The translations under genes and the position numbers were made by a program. Below the pieces are notes generated by a model that was given only the letters and a program-made list of their open reading frames with translations, was not told where the DNA came from and did not search any database. This document shows positions 1 through 8,932 of a DNA stretch of 64,000 nt, in pieces. The number at the start of each line of letters is the position of its first letter. Position 1 is the first letter of the stretch. The stretch covers positions 200,735 to 264,734 of the forward strand of contig CAZCYV010000003.1 of the NCBI GenBank assembly GCA_964503145.1. The letters are read 5' to 3'. Source of the DNA: RBG-16-57-11 sp964503145. GTDB lineage: Bacteria; Chloroflexota; Anaerolineae; Anaerolineales; UBA4823.

Positions 1-147
1 GAGCGTCTGGCAATCCTGAACGACCAGTTTGGCGTCTATCGTTGCCACACCATTTTCAACTGCACCGACGCCTGCCCGCGCGAGATCCAGGTGACGCGAG
101 CGATCGGCGAGGTGAAGCAGGCGATTGCGACAGGGAAAATCGATTGA
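1..147 (+). CDS. sdhB: Succinate dehydrogenase/fumarate reductase iron-sulfur subunit, C-terminal end (partial)
   Basis: The window opens inside this gene; only the last 48 codons are present, ending at TGA 145-147. The translation contains CHTIFNCTDACPR, the cysteine motif of the C-terminal ferredoxin-like domain of SdhB/FrdB that helps bind the [3Fe-4S] or [4Fe-4S] cluster. The protein passes electrons from the flavoprotein subunit to quinone at the cytoplasmic membrane. The rest of the operon lies to the left of the window. A strong terminator follows 15 bases later, so this is the last gene of its transcript. SdhB and FrdB cannot be told apart from this fragment. Confidence 0.88.
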   Translation, partial: ERLAILNDQFGVYRCHTIFNCTDACPREIQVTRAIGEVKQAIATGKID

Positions 148-162
148 GGAATTGCTCTCGAC

Positions 163-208
163 AAACCAGCGCACACTGCATTATCCAGGCAGTGTGCGCT
201 GGTTTTTT
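163..208 (+). terminator. Rho-independent terminator after sdhB
   Basis: An uninterrupted inverted repeat pairs bases 164-179 (AACCAGCGCACACTGC) with 189-204 around a 9-base loop, and is followed by a T run. It is a near-ideal intrinsic terminator directly downstream of the sdhB stop. The next 96 bases to position 304 hold no gene I can support. Confidence 0.92.
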
Positions 209-304
209 GTTGCTTGATGCCGGAATCTGGCAGAACTCGGCGCCGTGGAAACGACTTCCCCTATCCCTGGTGCTATAAGCCTACACCGCCTCCGCTAACC
301 GGCT

Positions 305-1483
305 TCACAACGGCCCCGGCGGCATGCGTCCGGCTTTCAACGCTGCGGTCTGCTCCGGCGTAAACGGCGCCTCGAACAACTCGCCTGTTTCTTGAAAGCA
401 GCGGAACAAATCAGCGATGAAATGTAAGCGGTCAGGCAAGTCAGCCCAATCCGTTGCCCCAGATCCACTGATGCTATCCGGCGTCGGGTCAATCTGTGCC
501 AGCAGCGCCAGCAAATCGGGTTCGCTAATCTGCCGCAGCCAGTCTGGGAAACCCCTGCGCAGGTCATCGCCCAATTTCACCACTTGATCCGGTGGGAAAC
601 GGATGGTCATCATCGTTGCGGTGAAAATATGGCGCATTCTCCGCCGCAGGTCGTTTAACAACGCCTGAATGGCGCCATCCAGCGCCGTTGGGCGTCCTAA
701 CAGTTGCCGTATCAGCCACCCCGCCGAAGCGAACAGGCCATAAAAAGGGAAACTGGCTTTCAACAGGCGCAGGGTGAACTGGGCGCCGCTGACGAATGCT
801 GCCTCTAAGGCCTCAGCAATCTCGGGTTGCAAGCGGGCTTGCTCGTGGAAGCCGATCTCCAGATTGGCGCACAGCAGCAACTCGGCGCGTTTCTTGGGAT
901 CGTCGATAAAGAACGCCTGGTAGTAACGCTTAAACGCCTGGCGTAGATAACGCTGACCATCCGGCGGCTCGCCAGGGCGCAATCCGGTGCAGAAACGCTC
1001 CAGCTTCTCTTGGTGCGGCTGGGAGTCTTGTAAAAACTCGGCGTAGAAGCGGGCGAACTCGCGCCCAATTTCGGCAAAGACTTTCAGATTCCCTCGCCCT
1101 ACTGCCTGGCTCACCCGCTCGACCGCCGGGCGTAGGTCCACCGCATTTCTTGCCGCCGACCGGATGTCTTCGGTCTCTCCCGGCACCCCTGCTGCCTGTA
1201 ACTCTCGAACCAGGTCCTCCTCGCCCCGCTTAGGGTGGGTAAGCTCATCCAGCAACCGTTCGAGAGTCCGTCGCAGATCTTCTTTGCGGATGGACTGCCC
1301 AGCCTGCTTGGATGCCCAGGTCGCGAAGGTGCACCAGTTAGCGCTCGCACCAGTGCGCACTGTCATGGCCTGTGACAACTCATAGTAGCACTGCGTAATC
1401 TGCAGATTGCGCTGAGCTGGATCAGCGAGCGCAACAATACGCTCGACATCAGCAACAGCGGGCACAGTCGATCCTGTCATCAT
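305..1483 (-). CDS. Conserved hypothetical protein, 392 residues
   Basis: I do not recognise a named family. The frame is long and clean, and begins with tandem ATG codons preceded by GGGAG about 7 bases upstream. The N-terminal 75 residues contain NWCTFATWASKQAGQSIRK, a Trp/Cys-rich stretch that looks like a conserved core, followed by charged helical sequence (RKEDLRRTLERLLDEL). The rest appears all-helical with many Arg, Leu and Ala residues, and a hydrophobic patch near residues 240-265 (LRLLKASFPFYGLFASAGW). No signal peptide or catalytic motif is evident. It is separated from the neighbouring leftward operon by about 130 bases, so it may have its own promoter. Confidence 0.7.
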   Translation of the reverse strand: MMTGSTVPAVADVERIVALADPAQRNLQITQCYYELSQAMTVRTGASANWCTFATWASKQAGQSIRKEDLRRTLERLLDELTHPKRGEEDLVRELQAAGVPGETEDIRSAARNAVDLRPAVERVSQAVGRGNLKVFAEIGREFARFYAEFLQDSQPHQEKLERFCTGLRPGEPPDGQRYLRQAFKRYYQAFFIDDPKKRAELLLCANLEIGFHEQARLQPEIAEALEAAFVSGAQFTLRLLKASFPFYGLFASAGWLIRQLLGRPTALDGAIQALLNDLRRRMRHIFTATMMTIRFPPDQVVKLGDDLRRGFPDWLRQISEPDLLALLAQIDPTPDSISGSGATDWADLPDRLHFIADLFRCFQETGELFEAPFTPEQTAALKAGRMPPGPL

Positions 1484-1610
1484 TTCTCCCGACGATCTGA
1501 TTTGATCCTTTCCCTGCCCTTGTCCGACTTCAACTGTCAGCCCGTCGTGCGCTGCCTACATCGTCCCTCAGAATCCCCTGGCCGGCCCAAGCTGGTCATC
1601 GAGGTTCGAA

Positions 1611-1832
1611 TCAGCTTGCTCCCTTCGCCACCAACAGCCCCTTGCCCAGCGGCACAACCAGAGCGTCCACGCGTTCGTCCGCCAGCAGCGCCAGAAAGCG
1701 CCCCGTCTCCGGCGGGATCTGGCGCAGGCGCTGCGCCTTGGGCGTGCCATCTTGCCGATCGCGAGCATCGATGGCTTCCAGATAGGCCATACGATTCAAA
1801 ACGGATGGGGGAATGGTGTGAAACATCGTCAA
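1611..1832 (-). pseudogene. O-methyltransferase remnant with the catalytic core deleted
   Basis: The 73-residue frame joins two recognisable ends of a class I SAM-dependent O-methyltransferase. The N-terminus (MFHTIPPSVLNRMAYLEAIDAR...PPETGRFLALLA) matches the usual opening of these enzymes of about 200 residues. It runs straight into RVDALVVPLGKGLLVAKGAS, which resembles their C-terminal strand. The intervening Rossmann core, including the SAM-binding glycine loop, is missing, so no methyltransferase activity is expected. The reading frame is kept across the junction. It starts at TTG 1832 or ATG 1826 and overlaps the stop of the aldo/keto reductase gene, so it was the last gene of that operon. 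The remnant reading is inference from family knowledge. Confidence 0.7.
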
Positions 1833-2809
1833 CTGTGTCCTAAAACCGGGTGGGGCTGGTAGCGCTCTTCCAAATACTTCATCTCATCCTCGGAGAGCCG
1901 GATCTCCAACGCAGCGACCGCCTCTTCCAGGTGGTGCATCTTGCTCGCTCCGATGATTGGACTGGTCACTCCGGGCTTGTGCAGCAGCCAGGCCAGGGCG
2001 ATTTGCGCCGGAGTCGCCCCGCGTTGCCCTGCCAGTTCGGCTGCTCGCCCTGCAATCTCGAAGTCTGCATCCTTGAAATACATGCTCTGAGCATAATCGT
2101 CCGTCTGGGCCCGAAGAGTCTCCCCAAACCCCTGCTGCTGACGGTTGCCAGCCAGGAAGCCACGCGCCAGCGGACTCCAAGGGATCACGCCAATGCCCTC
2201 TGCCCGGCATAAGGGCAGCATCTCGCGCTCTTCTTCCCGATACACCAGATTGTAATGATTCTGCATGGAGACGAAGCGCGTCCAACCGTGCTTCTCAGAG
2301 AGATACAGCGCTTGAGCGAACTGCCAGGCGTACATGCTCGACGCCCCAATATAGCGCGCCTTGCCTGCCTTGACCACATCGTGCAGCGCCTCCAGCGTCT
2401 CTTCGATCGGCGTGGTTGGGTCGTAGCGGTGGATCTGGTAAAGATCCACGTAATCGGTACCCAATCGGCGCAGCGAATCGTCGATGGCTTTCAGAATGTG
2501 CACTCGCGATAAGCCGCGCTCATTGGGCGAATCGCCCATCGGGAAATACACTTTTGTGGCGATAACGACTTCCTCACGGCGAGCGTATTCCCGCAGCGCG
2601 CGGCCGGTGATCTCTTCGCTCAAGCCGCGCGAGTACATATCCGCCGTATCGAAGAAGTTGATCCCCAGTTCGATCGCCCGCCTGAAGAACGGCCGGCCTT
2701 GTTCCTCGGTCAAAACCCACGGCCGCCACTGCGGCGAGCCATAAGTCATCGTCCCCAGACAGATGCGCGAGACTTTCAATCCTGTACGACCCAGATTAAT
2801 GTACTCCAT
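1829..2809 (-). CDS. Aldo/keto reductase, 326 residues
   Basis: NAD(P)H-dependent oxidoreductase of the AKR superfamily with the (beta/alpha)8 barrel. The family tetrad is visible: Asp and Tyr in FFDTADMYSRG, Lys in VIATKVY, and His in LYQIHRYD. The C-terminal nucleotide-binding motif appears as SPIIGASKMHHLEEAV. The sequence resembles the YajO/Tas-like group with the opening MEYINLGRTGLKVSRICLGTM; the physiological substrate cannot be read from sequence. Its ATG shares one base with the TAA stop of the upstream peptidase gene (TAATG), and its own stop overlaps the methyltransferase remnant, both signs of translational coupling. Confidence 0.93.
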   Translation of the reverse strand: MEYINLGRTGLKVSRICLGTMTYGSPQWRPWVLTEEQGRPFFRRAIELGINFFDTADMYSRGLSEEITGRALREYARREEVVIATKVYFPMGDSPNERGLSRVHILKAIDDSLRRLGTDYVDLYQIHRYDPTTPIEETLEALHDVVKAGKARYIGASSMYAWQFAQALYLSEKHGWTRFVSMQNHYNLVYREEEREMLPLCRAEGIGVIPWSPLARGFLAGNRQQQGFGETLRAQTDDYAQSMYFKDADFEIAGRAAELAGQRGATPAQIALAWLLHKPGVTSPIIGASKMHHLEEAVAALEIRLSEDEMKYLEERYQPHPVLGHS

Positions 2810-4521
2810 TATCCTTCCGCCTCCAGTCTCTTGATGTTCTCCTCTACCAACGCTACCGCCTCGCTCAGCGTCTCGGCGTCGAAGGCGAAGCGCGCGCCTG
2901 CTGCCCGGTATAATTCCGGCAGCGTGGCCGTTCCCCCCAGGCTGAGCGCCTGACGGTACTGGGCCAGCGCCCGACGCGAATCCTTCAGCGCGTTACGCCA
3001 CACCTGCACCGCCCCAAGCTGCGCCACACCGTACTCGATGTAGTAGAGCGGGTAGCGGAAGATGTGCTGTTTGCGCTGCCAGCCGGTCATTGCCGCCTCA
3101 TCCAGTCCGCTCCAATCCACGCCAGGCAGATAACGCTGCCACAATTCGAGCCACTGCGCATCGCAATTCGCCGGATCGGAGGCCAGTTCATGGTGGGTAT
3201 ATACCCAATGCTGGAATGCATCCACCACAGCCATATAAGGCCAGAAAGCCAGGATATGCTCCAGGTGAGCAATGCGGAAGCGTCGAGCCGCTTCCGGCGG
3301 ATAAAACCCATCTGGCTGAGCGTCCAGGTAAGGCGAGGCCAGCAACTCCATCGCCATCGAAGCCACTTCGGCGAACTCCAATCCAGGAATGCGCTGCTGG
3401 TAGTAGGGCAGGCGCAGGCGCTCGAAGTTGTGAAAGGCGTGGCCCGATTCATGCAGAATGGTGCGCACATCGCTCGCCAGCCCAACGCCGTTCATGAAGA
3501 TGAATGGCCGTTTCAAAACGGCATAAGAAGTGCAATAAGCTCCGGGCGCCTTCCCCTTTCGGTTGTCCAGGTCGAGCAGACCTTCTGCTCGCAGCGCGTG
3601 GAAGTACTCGCCCAGTTGCGGATCCACCCGACGGAAAATCGCCTCGGCTTTGAGCGGCAGGTCGCCGATGCTGCCGTAGCCAGGCAGCGGCGGCAACTCC
3701 AGCGGGTAGAGGTCCTGATCCAAATCCCATGGCCGCAGACGCTCCACGCCCAGCTCGCGGCGGCGTCTCTCATACAACCGCGTCGCTGCAGGGACGACCA
3801 CCTGTTGGATGGCCTGCTGGAACTGCAGGCTCTCCTGGGGCGTGTAATCCAGACGCAACATTTGCCGCCAGCAGTAAGCCAGGTAGTCAGGATAGCCGGC
3901 GTTTTTCGCCAGGGCGCCGCGCAGCTCCATGAAACGCATCCAAAGATCGTCGATCCGATCTCGATCTGCAAGCTGGCGTTCGGCGATCAGCCGCCAGGCA
4001 CGCTCACGCTTCGCGCGGTCGGGACTCTGCAACGCCCGACGCATCTGCTGCAAGGTTAATTCTTCGCCCTCCCAGACAACCGTCTGCGCGCCGATGATCT
4101 TGTTATATTCGGAGGCTAATTTGCGTTCTTGCGAAAGCAACGGCAGGTTCTCCGAGCGGAAAATCTCCGCCTCGGCGCGCATCTTGCGCAACGGCACCTC
4201 AAAACCCGGCGGCTCCAGCCCACTGGCCAGCAGTTTCTCCTTTAGCTTCTGATCGGCGGCCTGAGCCTGCGGATGGACCCGATCCAGGAAGGCATTGAAA
4301 CGAGCTTCTGCCTGTGCATCGGCGGTATCCAATGTGACCGCTACACTCAGGCGGGCATACACTTCCCCGATCAAATCAGCCAGTCGCGTCCAGTCTAGCA
4401 ACCACCGCTCTACGTTTTCGTTATCCAGCGGGCGGGAGAGCAGGTCCTGATAGAAGGGCTCGATCTGCTCCCAGGAACAATCCAGAAAGGGGATAGCTGA
4501 GTCGGGCAGAGCTTCAAACAT
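2809..4521 (-). CDS. M3 family oligoendopeptidase (second of a tandem pair), about 570 residues
   Basis: Zinc metallopeptidase of the M3 (PepF/thimet) family that degrades short peptides in the cytoplasm. The zinc motif HESGHAFH (HExxH) is followed 25-30 residues later by the third-ligand helix EFAEVASMAMELL. I start it at ATG 4521 (MFEALPDSAIPFLD), because that aligns with the start of its paralogue and has GGAGAG upstream; the open frame extends nine codons further. The start overlaps the stop of the upstream paralogue by 8 bases. It is clearly homologous along its whole length to 4514-6220, so the pair is an old tandem duplication. Confidence 0.93.
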   Translation of the reverse strand: MFEALPDSAIPFLDCSWEQIEPFYQDLLSRPLDNENVERWLLDWTRLADLIGEVYARLSVAVTLDTADAQAEARFNAFLDRVHPQAQAADQKLKEKLLASGLEPPGFEVPLRKMRAEAEIFRSENLPLLSQERKLASEYNKIIGAQTVVWEGEELTLQQMRRALQSPDRAKRERAWRLIAERQLADRDRIDDLWMRFMELRGALAKNAGYPDYLAYCWRQMLRLDYTPQESLQFQQAIQQVVVPAATRLYERRRRELGVERLRPWDLDQDLYPLELPPLPGYGSIGDLPLKAEAIFRRVDPQLGEYFHALRAEGLLDLDNRKGKAPGAYCTSYAVLKRPFIFMNGVGLASDVRTILHESGHAFHNFERLRLPYYQQRIPGLEFAEVASMAMELLASPYLDAQPDGFYPPEAARRFRIAHLEHILAFWPYMAVVDAFQHWVYTHHELASDPANCDAQWLELWQRYLPGVDWSGLDEAAMTGWQRKQHIFRYPLYYIEYGVAQLGAVQVWRNALKDSRRALAQYRQALSLGGTATLPELYRAAGARFAFDAETLSEAVALVEENIKRLEAEG

Positions 4522-6220
4522 ACATACTCTCCAACTCCTGGATGGCACCTTCCATCAGCTCGATCACCTCCTGCAGGGTCTCGGCGTCAAAGGCGAGTTT
4601 CACCCCTGCAGCCGCATATAGCTCCTTCAAGCCAACGGTGCCGCCTAACGCCAGCGCCCGCCGATAGGCGCGCACCGCTTCCGCCTGATCCCTGCGGGCG
4701 TTGCGCCAGACCTGCATGGCGCCGAGCAGCGCCAGGCCATATTCGATGTAATAGAAAGGCGATTGAGTGATGTGCAGCTTGCGCTGCCAGCCGGTCGCCT
4801 TTTCTTCATCGAGGCCGCTCCAATCCACACCAACCATAAAGCGGTCCCAAAGTTCCGTCCAGTAAGCATCCCGGCTGGCCGGCTGCTGGGCGAGCTGCGG
4901 GTTGGCATACACCCAGTGCTGGAATGCATCTACCACAGCCATGTACGGCCAGAACCAGATCGATTCTTCCAAATGCTGGATGCGAGCGCGAGCGGCGTCT
5001 TGAGCGGAATAAAACTTCCCTGGCTCGGAGAAATACGGCGAGGCGAGCATCTCCATACCCATCGAAGCGACCTCGGCGAACTCCAAACCGACCTGCTTCT
5101 GCTGGATATAGGGCAATGGATTGGTTTCAAAGACGTGAAAGGCGTGGCCGCCTTCGTGCAGCAGCGTCTGCAGATCATCGTGCAGACCAACCGCATTCAT
5201 GAAGATGAACGGTCGCTGCGAGGCCAAAAATTCAGTGCAGTATCCGCCAGGGGCTTTGCCTTTGCGGTTTTCCAGGTCCAATAGGCCCTCGGAGCGCATG
5301 ATGTCGAAGTACGCACCCAACTGCGGGTCTACTGCATGGAACATCGCCGCCGCCCCTCCGACTAACTGATCGATATGCTCGTAAGGCTTCAGGGGAGGGC
5401 GGCCCAACGGATCAACTTCCAGATCCCAGGGGCGCAACGTCTCCACGCCCAACCGCCGACGGCGTGCTTCGTACAACCGTTGCGCCGCCGGCACAGCCGC
5501 CTTTTCGATGGCCGCGTGGAACTGCAGGCAATCATCTGGGGTATAGTCGAAGCGCAGCATTTGCTTCCAGCGGTAATCGCGGTAATTCTGAAAGCCGGCA
5601 TTCGCGGCGATCCGGCTGCGCAACGGGAGCAACTGGCTCCACAGATCGTTGATCGCCTGTCGATCGGCAAGCTGGCGTTCGGCTGTCATCCGCCAGGCGC
5701 GTTCACGTTTTGCCCGGTCAGGGTGCTGGAAAACCGGGCGCAGTTGCGCCAGAGTGACCTCACGACCTTCCCAAAGGACCGTCTGCGCGCCGATGATCTG
5801 ATCGTATTCGGCGCTCAGCTTTAGCTCCTGAGCCAGCAGCGGCAGGTTTTCCTGGCGGAAAATCTCGGCTTCGGCGCGCAGGATGCGCAGCGGCCTCTCG
5901 AAACCTTCGGGCTCCATGCCGCTGGCGAGCAGCTTTTCTTTCAAAATTTGCTCGGCGGCCTGCGTCTGGGGATAGATTTCGTCCAGGAATGCCTCATACC
6001 GCAGCCTGGCAGCTTCATCCGTGGTATCTACGGTGATCGCCACATACCGGCGCTGATAAGTCTCGTGCACAAGTTCAGCCAACTGAGTCCAATCGGCCAA
6101 CCACTCAGAGACTGAGTCGGCAGAGAGAGGGCGTTCGGCCAGCTCACGATAATATGGCTCGATCTGCGTCCATGGCCAATCCATGAACTCGACCGCTCGA
6201 TCGGGTAGAGGTGCAAGCAT
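4514..6220 (-). CDS. M3 family oligoendopeptidase (first of a tandem pair), about 568 residues
   Basis: Cytoplasmic M3 zinc oligopeptidase with HEGGHAFH as the HExxH site and EFAEVASMGMEML as the downstream Glu-bearing helix. The start chosen is ATG 6220 (MLAPLPDRAVEFMD), preceded by AGGAG at good spacing. An open frame runs 85 codons further upstream, but that stretch has non-protein-like composition and overlaps gatA. The gene follows gatA by 22 bases and overlaps the next peptidase gene. Aligned by eye, the two copies share most motif blocks (for example LRAEAEIFRxENLPLL and IIGAQTVxWEGxE) but differ at many other positions, so duplication is not recent. Confidence 0.93.
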   Translation of the reverse strand: MLAPLPDRAVEFMDWPWTQIEPYYRELAERPLSADSVSEWLADWTQLAELVHETYQRRYVAITVDTTDEAARLRYEAFLDEIYPQTQAAEQILKEKLLASGMEPEGFERPLRILRAEAEIFRQENLPLLAQELKLSAEYDQIIGAQTVLWEGREVTLAQLRPVFQHPDRAKRERAWRMTAERQLADRQAINDLWSQLLPLRSRIAANAGFQNYRDYRWKQMLRFDYTPDDCLQFHAAIEKAAVPAAQRLYEARRRRLGVETLRPWDLEVDPLGRPPLKPYEHIDQLVGGAAAMFHAVDPQLGAYFDIMRSEGLLDLENRKGKAPGGYCTEFLASQRPFIFMNAVGLHDDLQTLLHEGGHAFHVFETNPLPYIQQKQVGLEFAEVASMGMEMLASPYFSEPGKFYSAQDAARARIQHLEESIWFWPYMAVVDAFQHWVYANPQLAQQPASRDAYWTELWDRFMVGVDWSGLDEEKATGWQRKLHITQSPFYYIEYGLALLGAMQVWRNARRDQAEAVRAYRRALALGGTVGLKELYAAAGVKLAFDAETLQEVIELMEGAIQELESMYV

Positions 6221-6242
6221 GATTTTTTCTCCTGGAAGTAGA

Positions 6243-7742
6243 TTATTGCAAACTTGGGCGGCGTAGATGCCAGTCGGTCGCCTGCTGATAAGCGTGGGCA
6301 GCGTACAGCAGTCGCTCTTCCTGGAAAGGCGCGGCCAGCAATTGCATCCCGATTGGAAGGTTCTGTCGGTCAAAACCCACCGGCATCGAAATCCCCGGGA
6401 TGCCGGCCAGGCTGGCAGGCAGCGTGAAGACATCCTGCAGATACATCGCCAAAGGGTTCTCGCTGTGCTCGCCAAAGCGGAAGGCGGTGCCAGGGGTGAC
6501 CGGCGCAGCGATCAAGTCCACCTTCTCGAAAGCCGTGTCGAAATCTGCCTTGATCAGGGTGCGCACTTTCTGCGCCTGACCGTAGTAAGCCTCATAATAA
6601 CCCGCCGACAAGGCGTAGGTGCCCAGCATGATGCGCCGTTTCACTTCGGGACCGAAACCTTGCCCGCGGGTTTTGTAGAACATCTCCCACAGGCTATCCG
6701 CATCCACCCGCAGCCCATAGCGCACGCCATCGAAGCGCGCCAGATTGGCGGAGGCCTCCGCCGGGGCGATCAGGTAATACACCGGCAGAGCATACTCGGT
6801 ATGGGGCAGGCTGATTTCCTCGATGATTGCCCCGCAAGATCCCATCCAGTCGATCGCCCGACGCACGCCGGCTTCGACCTCGGGCTGTATCTCGGCGCCT
6901 TCGACATCGACCCGGAAATATTCCCGGGGGACCCCGACCCGTAGCCCGGCAAAGATTTGTTCAGCGGAGGCATCCAGGCTGATTTCAGGGACGGGCAAGT
7001 CGAGCGAGGTGGAGTCTTTCGGGTCATGCCCTGCCATGCAGGTGAACAGCGGAACGATATCCGATGCGCTGACGCCAAAAGCCCCTACCACATCCAGAGA
7101 CGACCCAAACGCCACCAGCCCAAAACGGGAGACCCGCCCATAAGTGGGCTTCAGGCCGGTAACGCCGCACAGCGAGGCCGGCTGGCGTACGCTGCCACCG
7201 GTGTCGGTACCCAGCGCCAGCGGCGCCATGCGGGCAGCGATCGCCGCCGCGCTGCCGCCGCTCGATCCACCTGGCACGCGGCCCCGATCCCAGGGATTAC
7301 GCGTAGGACCATAGGCGGAATTTTCCGTAGAGGAACCCATAGCGAACTCATCCGTGTTCGTCTTGCCCAGCAACACGGCCCCATCGGCCAGCAACCGCTC
7401 TACAGCCGTGGCAGAGTAAGGCGGGACAAAATTCTCCAGGATGCGCGAGCCGCAAGTGCAGCGCACACCAGCCACGCACAGGATGTCCTTCACCGCCAGG
7501 GGGATGCCCAGCAGAGCAGGCAAGGGCGCATTTGCACCCCGGCGCCAGTCCGCCAGTTGTTGATCAGCCCGCCTGGCCTGCGCCAGCGCCAGTTCCGGCG
7601 TCAGCGTCAGGAAAGCGTGAATATCTGGCTCCAGGCGCTCGATGCGCTCGATAAACGCCTGGGTAAGTTCCCGGCTGGAGAGTTCACCGCCTCGCAGCAG
7701 TCCTCCCATCTGCGCTACTGAAAGATCGATCAAATCGGCCAT
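6243..7742 (-). CDS. gatA: Glutamyl-tRNA(Gln)/Asp-tRNA(Asn) amidotransferase subunit A, 499 residues
   Basis: Amidase-signature enzyme that releases ammonia from glutamine so GatB can transamidate mis-charged Glu-tRNA(Gln) or Asp-tRNA(Asn). The Ser-cisSer-Lys triad is present: Lys in LAVKDILC, and the serines in GGSSGGSAAAIAA and TDTGGSVRQPASLCG. Length is normal for GatA. It lies 24 bases downstream of gatC in the same operon; gatB is not in this window. Peptidase genes follow immediately, an association with no obvious functional reason beyond co-transcription. Confidence 0.96.
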   Translation of the reverse strand: MADLIDLSVAQMGGLLRGGELSSRELTQAFIERIERLEPDIHAFLTLTPELALAQARRADQQLADWRRGANAPLPALLGIPLAVKDILCVAGVRCTCGSRILENFVPPYSATAVERLLADGAVLLGKTNTDEFAMGSSTENSAYGPTRNPWDRGRVPGGSSGGSAAAIAARMAPLALGTDTGGSVRQPASLCGVTGLKPTYGRVSRFGLVAFGSSLDVVGAFGVSASDIVPLFTCMAGHDPKDSTSLDLPVPEISLDASAEQIFAGLRVGVPREYFRVDVEGAEIQPEVEAGVRRAIDWMGSCGAIIEEISLPHTEYALPVYYLIAPAEASANLARFDGVRYGLRVDADSLWEMFYKTRGQGFGPEVKRRIMLGTYALSAGYYEAYYGQAQKVRTLIKADFDTAFEKVDLIAAPVTPGTAFRFGEHSENPLAMYLQDVFTLPASLAGIPGISMPVGFDRQNLPIGMQLLAAPFQEERLLYAAHAYQQATDWHLRRPSLQ

Positions 7743-7766
7743 TCGACAAACGTCCTCGGCTATGAC

Positions 7767-8054
7767 CTATTCGAACACGGGCGGAATACAAAACTGCCCA
7801 TCTTTGACCTTGGGGGCGTTCTGTAACAAAGCCCTGGCATCCAACCCTGCCACAGGTTCATCGTTGCGCATGACACTGCGCTGTGGAAGGACGCTGAAGG
7901 TCGGCGGAATCTCATGGGTGTTCAGGGTTTGCAACCGGGCAACGTGATCCAGGATGGTGGAAAGCTGCACGCGATACAGCTCCTGTTCCTCCTGGCTCAA
8001 ATGCAGGCGCGCCAGCCTGGCGATATGTTGCACTTCTAGATGGCTGAGGGTCAT
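7767..8054 (-). CDS. gatC: Glutamyl-tRNA(Gln)/Asp-tRNA(Asn) amidotransferase subunit C, 95 residues
   Basis: Small subunit that stabilises the GatA-GatB interface. The opening MTLSHLEVQHIARLARLHLS, the central DHVARLQTLNTHEIPPTFSVLP and the LLQNAPKVKDGQF tail are diagnostic for GatC. It is the first gene of the leftward operon gatC-gatA-M3-M3-aldo/keto reductase. About 30 bases separate its start from the broken gene at 8085, so the operon promoter probably lies in or just before that decayed sequence. Confidence 0.95.
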   Translation of the reverse strand: MTLSHLEVQHIARLARLHLSQEEQELYRVQLSTILDHVARLQTLNTHEIPPTFSVLPQRSVMRNDEPVAGLDARALLQNAPKVKDGQFCIPPVFE

Positions 8055-8084
8055 GACAAATTCCTATCGCTGTAGCAGAATGGC

Positions 8085-8655
8085 CTATCGACAATTGGCG
8101 GGGTCGAGGCGATTATAACACCCCTGGCTCACCAACCATATTATGTCAAATATCGATATTTCACTCCCATCTAACACACTCTCTAGCAGGACGCTTCCAG
8201 CCGAGTACACAGCGCGGTCAACCAGGGCCCGAATAATTTCCCGCCGCCTTTCAAGAACCCAGTAACGGTTATCTTCTGGCATTGTTTCCAGTTCTTCCGG
8301 CGACTGGTCGATCTCAGCCAGTTTACTACAGATTGCGTCGAATAACTGCTGGACCTACAACAGGCTGGCGTCAATCTCATCCCGGTCATCGCGCAACGTT
8401 TTGAGTTGCTTGAGATCATCCTGTAACATCCGGAACACTTCTTCTGTCTCATCCATCCGCCGATCGAATCTCGGTGGGCAGCCAGGTTTCAATTTTACGA
8501 AAAGTTTCGCTTTGGCGAGTAACACCCATATCCCAACCGAGCCGTCGTTTACAAGTTTGATAAACTGCAAAAACCAGGCAATCTGGTAACTCACAGTTAT
8601 CGTCCAAGAAAGTGTACTTGGTTCTTTCAACCCACGTCTTTTTCCGTCTTGCCAT
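8085..8655 (-). pseudogene. Decayed gene with a serine-recombinase-like C-terminus
   Basis: Three collinear pieces read as one broken protein. Piece one starts at ATG 8655 (MARRKKTWVERTKYTFLDDN). Around 8450-8470 the frame changes into RRMDETEEVFRMLQDDLKQL. That second frame has an in-frame TAG at 8355-8357 and then resumes as VQQLFDAICSKLAEIDQSPE and RRREIIRALVDRAVYSAG up to the stop at 8085. The coiled-coil plus RRREIIRALVDRxV pattern is like the C-terminal region of large serine recombinases; this is inference. No catalytic domain is present. Its place at the left edge of the defence island suggests a relict integration gene. Confidence 0.45.
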
Positions 8656-8882
8656 TCTTGCAAACTCCAGTTTTTTTCTTGCCTGGAGCGCGGTCTACCA
8701 GACGCATCCAGGCCGCCCGCAACGCGCGGACGGCCCGGAAATATTCTATACTTCACTTCGTCAGGCTGTCACGACGGCGTGACCAATGCCCCGGGTGCTC
8801 GCGCACCGCAGGGTCTCTTTCCTTACCCGCATAATAGCATAATTGCTCTGCCTAAAAGCTTAAGATTTTTCACGCCGATTAA

Positions 8883-8911
8883 ATGACATTTGACCGATTG
8901 TTATGTATAAT
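8883..8911 (+). promoter_or_regulatory. Sigma-70-like promoter for the defence operon
   Basis: A perfect -10 box TATAAT at 8906-8911 is preceded, at 17 bases, by ATGACA (8883-8888), five of six matches to TTGACA. Transcription would start near 8918. The stretch 8757-8882 upstream shows nothing I can name. The first supported start codon, ATG 9060, is about 140 bases downstream, which leaves a long structured leader. Confidence 0.65.
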
Positions 8912-8932
8912 TTCCTGGGGTATGATAATAAA

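Noticed and set aside
1580..1617. GTTCGAATC near 1605 as part of a tRNA
   Set aside because: The flanking bases do not pair as a T-arm and no acceptor, D or anticodon arms can be built; only a short CAAGCTG/CAGCTTG hairpin is present.
3064..4059. Long open frame antisense to the M3 peptidase
   Set aside because: High GC content leaves long antisense frames open; composition is not protein-like and it lies fully inside a convincing gene.
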